This document shows positions 32,731 through 35,654 of a stretch of DNA of 35,654 bases, piece after piece (the stretch's first letter is position 1; each line of letters begins with the position of its first letter). Origin of the DNA: an uncultured Schlesneria sp. (lineage in GTDB: Bacteria; Planctomycetota; Planctomycetia; Planctomycetales; Planctomycetaceae). The stretch is taken from positions 1 to 35,654 of the forward strand of contig CAIOKO010000051.1 in the NCBI GenBank assembly GCA_903858935.1, read 5' to 3'. Both the position numbers and the translations under genes were made by a program. Under the pieces are notes generated by a model, which had not been told where the DNA came from, searched no databases, and saw only the letters and a program-made list of their open reading frames with translations.

Positions 32731-32780
32731 CAGCAATCCGGTCATCGTCTTTTTCGCTTGGCTTTCAGCCCAAGTAATGT

Positions 32781-34073
32781 TTAAGCCGTTGGCAGTTCAA
32801 ATCCCGCGCGACGCGGACGGTCGAGATATTGGTTTGCCGCCTCGTCACCAACGAATAGTTCACGGACGGGATCCCAGCGCAGTGGGCGACCTGCGGCGCG
32901 AGTGATATTTGCCAGGTGACAGACACTGACCGAACGATGTCCGATTTCCACATCAGCCACAGGTCGTTTTCTCGAACGAATACAATCGAGCCAGTCCTGC
33001 ATGTGCCAGCGAGCCTGCCATAGTGCCAGACTATCGCTCCACTTTCGCTCCTCTTCGTCGACGTCGATCTTCTTCTTGAGTTCCTCAGCAATCTCAGGAG
33101 GATTCGACGAGAACTTGTTGCGATTGATTTCCAGTTTCCCTTTTTCGCCAATGAATATCGCCCCACCCATCGGCCCCTTACCGGGTTCGATCACGAAATT
33201 GACTTCGACTCCGTTGGCATACCGCATGGAAACCTGCCCGTTGGGCCCGCTGGTTAATGGCTTCAATTCAACAGGTCCCGTATCGTCCATGCCGAGAGCC
33301 CATTGAATCTGGTCGACACCATGAGCACCCCAGTTCGTCATTTCGCCACCGGCAAAATCTCGCCAGCGCATCCATCCCATCCAATCGGGATTGAACGGTC
33401 GCGATGCGGCCTGATTCAACCACATGTTCCAATCGAGCCCTTCCGGAATCGGCACTTCGGGTAAAGGGTTGGCCGGAGACGCTTCGGCTCCTCCGTAGTT
33501 GATCGCCTGAACTTTCAAGATTTTGCCGAGACCACCGCTTCGCACCAGTTCACAGGCGACACGGTTCATGGCCATCGATCGCTGCTGCGAACCGACCTGA
33601 AGCACTCGATCGTACTTCCGAACGGCATTCACGAGTGCCCGACCTTCGCGGACATAAAGCGTCAATGGTTTTTCCGCATAGACATCTTTCCCCGCATCAC
33701 AGGCGTGAATACATGGCAGAACCCGTTGAAATTCCCCCGTCGCGACGATCACGGCATCGATATCTTTTCGATCGAGCAGCTTGCGGTAGTCCTGATAAAC
33801 GGGCCAAGCTTGTTTGGCCTTGGCCTTAAACGCTTCCGCCCGAGACAAATTACAATCACACAACGCGACAATTGTCGCGGACTCAGGAAGTTGCTGTAAC
33901 AAGAGCGAAGCACGACCACCGACACCAATCGCTCCAACCCTGATCTGATCATTCGGACCTGTTTGCCCCATCGCACGAATGGGGGAAAAAAGCGGCGCGA
34001 CAATTGAACCAGCGGCGAACGTCGTTCCCACTGAACCAAGAAACTGACGACGGGTTGATTCGTGTTTTGACAT
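32781..34073 (-). CDS. Gfo/Idh/MocA family oxidoreductase with Tat signal
   Basis: The ATG at 34073 gives 430 residues starting MSKHESTRRQFLGSVG, a Tat signal with RR at 8-9; longer readings add a non-homologous extension. The Rossmann fold has GAIGVGGR (47-54), and AEKPLTL (133-139) carries the family's EKP lysine. The C-terminal dimerisation domain (about 180-340) includes WGAHGVDQIQWALG. Such exported Gfo/Idh/MocA enzymes are hallmark planctomycete proteins and act with tightly bound NAD(P) on sugars or glycosides. The substrate is unknown. It converges with pabA (50-nt gap) and diverges from the sialidase-like gene, with which it may share a catabolic role. Confidence 0.93.
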   Translation of the reverse strand: MSKHESTRRQFLGSVGTTFAAGSIVAPLFSPIRAMGQTGPNDQIRVGAIGVGGRASLLLQQLPESATIVALCDCNLSRAEAFKAKAKQAWPVYQDYRKLLDRKDIDAVIVATGEFQRVLPCIHACDAGKDVYAEKPLTLYVREGRALVNAVRKYDRVLQVGSQQRSMAMNRVACELVRSGGLGKILKVQAINYGGAEASPANPLPEVPIPEGLDWNMWLNQAASRPFNPDWMGWMRWRDFAGGEMTNWGAHGVDQIQWALGMDDTGPVELKPLTSGPNGQVSMRYANGVEVNFVIEPGKGPMGGAIFIGEKGKLEINRNKFSSNPPEIAEELKKKIDVDEEERKWSDSLALWQARWHMQDWLDCIRSRKRPVADVEIGHRSVSVCHLANITRAAGRPLRWDPVRELFVGDEAANQYLDRPRRAGFELPTA

Positions 34074-34504
34074 GACTTGAAAGATCCTCGTAATGACGAA
34101 GTTGAACGCTAAGCCCATCTTACCGAGAACATTTATTGACGCCACCAACCGTCCCGAAACGGCGGTAGCGGCAAGTAACTCAGGGACAATGGACGGTTTG
34201 ATAACCATCGTTGCTAGAGTAAGATCTGCCCGTGCGGTTTTGGGCTGGCAAAAAAACAACGATGAAGCACTCCAGGGTGTTCATATTTGCTCAACAATCG
34301 AGGCACTCATGCGACCCGAAGCTCGGAGCATCTTAAAGAATTACCTGACCCTTCTTTTTCTCCTGTGCGTATTATTGGCCGGAATCGCAGAAATCATTTC
34401 GATTGCAATTCATCCATTCTTCAATCCACGAATCCGGCAAACACAACACGGCGACCAGACGACACAAAACTCGAACATAACACTTAATCAGGTGCTGAAG
34501 ACTC
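34074..34504. other. Divergent intergenic region, oxidoreductase / sialidase-like gene
   Basis: Promoters of both flanking genes should lie here. A plus-strand frame (ATG 34310 to stop 34527) encodes a hydrophobic stretch (NYLTLLFLLCVLLAGIAEI) but overlaps the sialidase-like signal peptide by 23 nt and lacks a good ribosome binding site. I regard it as chance, with perhaps a one-in-five probability of being a small membrane protein. No hairpin or repeat was noted. Confidence 0.35.
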
Positions 34505-35596
34505 ATGAATCACTTTCGTCGAATTAACCTCTGGCTGCTCACTGCAACGTGGATGATTTCAGTTTCGAACGCCGCACTGGCAGAACTTGAAATCAAGCGA
34601 GTCTTCGGACCCGAGACCCCCGGCGGGAAATACAAACATCCTGCGAGTATCGAAGAACTGGCGAATGGTGATCTTTACATCGCCTATTACGGCGGAGAAG
34701 GGGAGTACCAGGGGGATACCGCAGTCTACGGCTCAAGGCTGGCCAAGGGTTCTACCGCCTGGACGCAACCGAAGCGAATCGCCGATACCCCTGATCGTGC
34801 GGATGGAAACGGAGTCATCTGGCAGGAGCCGGGGGGAGCCACCTGGTTGTTCTACGTCGTCCGCTACGGCGAGACCTGGTCGGATTCGGTCATCAAGTAC
34901 AAGTATTCGCTGGATAATGCTAACACCTGGACCGACTCCGAGATGCTGTCGTTCGAGAAAGGAATGATGGTTCGTTCGCAACCGATCCAACTGACGAATG
35001 GCGATTTCCTGCTGCCGATCTACCACGAAGTGGGAAACGACAAGGAATCTGTTGGCGCCGAAAGTTCGTCGCTGTTTGCTCGCTACAATAAAAAAACAAA
35101 AGAATGGAGTTTTACCAACAAGGTCCATTCACGGATCGGAAACATCCAGCCGTCGGTCGTACAGCTCGATGAAAACCATTTGATCGCCTACTGCCGCCGA
35201 GGTGGCGGTTACGGTCCGCTGGCCGACGGCTTTATCGTGAAAACAGAATCCAACGATGGCGGATTAACCTGGTCACCGGGTGTCGACACCGAATTCCCAA
35301 ACCCCAATGCAGCAGTCGACGCAATCCGACTGAAAAATGGCCATCTCGTGTTGATCTACAACAACAATAACCAGGGAGAACGAAACCCACTGACAATTCG
35401 AGTTTCCACGGACAACGGCAAGACCTGGCCGAAGGCACGAGACATCGTTAATAACCGTGCCGACGAAGCGGCATATCCCTTCATAATCCAGACAACCGAC
35501 GGTCGACTTCACGGCGTCTTCACATCACAGCGTCGGTCCGTTGTCAATCATTTTATACTCGACGAATCGGACATTGATTCACCGAATAAAAAATGA
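34505..35596 (+). CDS. Secreted sialidase/BNR-repeat family protein
   Basis: 363 residues with a signal peptide (about 1-27, WLLTATWMISVSNAALA). The body is a beta-propeller of the sialidase superfamily. Degenerate Asp boxes are SLDNANTWT, SNDGGLTWS and STDNGKTW, the last two matching S-x-D-x-G-x-T-W. Conserved blocks such as HPASIEELANGDLYIAYYGG, RSQPIQLTNGDFLLPIYHE and GNIQPSVVQLDENHLIAYCRRGG match the BNR_2 sialidase-like family abundant in planctomycetes. The arginine triad of true sialidases cannot be confirmed by eye, so the substrate may be another polysaccharide residue. It is divergent from the Tat-exported oxidoreductase gene, suggesting joint use on an extracellular glycan. Confidence 0.88.
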   Translation: MNHFRRINLWLLTATWMISVSNAALAELEIKRVFGPETPGGKYKHPASIEELANGDLYIAYYGGEGEYQGDTAVYGSRLAKGSTAWTQPKRIADTPDRADGNGVIWQEPGGATWLFYVVRYGETWSDSVIKYKYSLDNANTWTDSEMLSFEKGMMVRSQPIQLTNGDFLLPIYHEVGNDKESVGAESSSLFARYNKKTKEWSFTNKVHSRIGNIQPSVVQLDENHLIAYCRRGGGYGPLADGFIVKTESNDGGLTWSPGVDTEFPNPNAAVDAIRLKNGHLVLIYNNNNQGERNPLTIRVSTDNGKTWPKARDIVNNRADEAAYPFIIQTTDGRLHGVFTSQRRSVVNHFILDESDIDSPNKK

Positions 35597-35622
35597 TCAC
35601 GGCAGGAATTAAAACACGACGA

Positions 35623-35654
35623 GGTGAGCCGTGCGGCGTAAGCCCTAGGTAAAC
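35623..35654. repeat. Possible start of a dispersed intergenic repeat at the right edge
   Basis: After the sialidase-like gene the sequence reads GGTGAGCCGTGCGGCGTAAG and continues CCCTAGG to the edge. It resembles a GC-rich intergenic word I associate with planctomycete genomes, but only part is visible and no second copy exists in the window, so this is weak. Confidence 0.3.

Noticed and set aside
34310-34527. Small hydrophobic plus-strand frame before the sialidase-like gene
   Set aside because: It overlaps the sialidase-like start, has no ribosome binding site and could be a chance hydrophobic run; kept only as a note in the intergenic entry.

Overview
The window looks like chromosomal DNA from a planctomycete, probably order Planctomycetales; I cannot fix the genus. 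The evidence is the combination of a PEP-CTERM protein, a DUF1080-type lipoprotein, an FG-GAP/VCBS secreted protein, a Tat-exported Gfo/Idh/MocA oxidoreductase, a secreted sialidase-fold protein, a Hanks-type kinase and a short Hsp70, together with many palindromic intergenic repeats. No rRNA, tRNA, CRISPR array, transposase or phage module was seen.

Layout. 1-1430 is repeat-rich. It holds the start of a minus-strand gene that runs off the left edge (1-88) and an orphan four-helix-bundle (S23/bAvd-like) gene. That gene is flanked on both sides by 9-bp-period TGGGAC/GTCCCA arrays. 1425-2036 is an HNH endonuclease. 2147-6461 is an envelope-sugar block: bifunctional hldE, a heptosyltransferase and a GT4 glycosyltransferase, interrupted by palindromic repeats. 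6474-9292 holds two copies of a roughly 270-bp palindromic repeat around an orphan BlaI-like repressor and an FG-GAP protein. 9293-11707 is a membrane Ser/Thr kinase and a DUF1080 lipoprotein.

11772-20532 is entirely minus strand. In transcription order it carries a lipoprotein, a Gly-rich secreted protein, der, queD, a polytopic membrane protein / ABC-2 permease / PIG-L deacetylase operon, and a PEP-CTERM protein. 20945-22432 is panD and a TIM-barrel sugar isomerase, closed by a perfect bidirectional terminator. 22516-28351 (minus) is a TetR regulator, a DevC/DevA/DevB-like exporter and an Hsp70. 28547-32730 (plus) is a MarR regulator, a flavin-dependent-halogenase-like protein, pabB and pabA. 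32781-35596 is a Tat-signal oxidoreductase and a secreted sialidase-like protein.

The most interesting places are: (1) the four-helix-bundle gene boxed by self-complementary 9-bp-period arrays, a candidate mobile or RNA-structured element; (2) the paired ~270-bp repeat; (3) the 26.3-32.7 kb block, where a TetR-controlled exporter sits divergent to a MarR-controlled halogenase-like flavoprotein and the p-aminobenzoate branch enzymes, with well-formed promoters and palindromes in the shared intergenic region. All functions are inferred by reading the sequence; no search was run.
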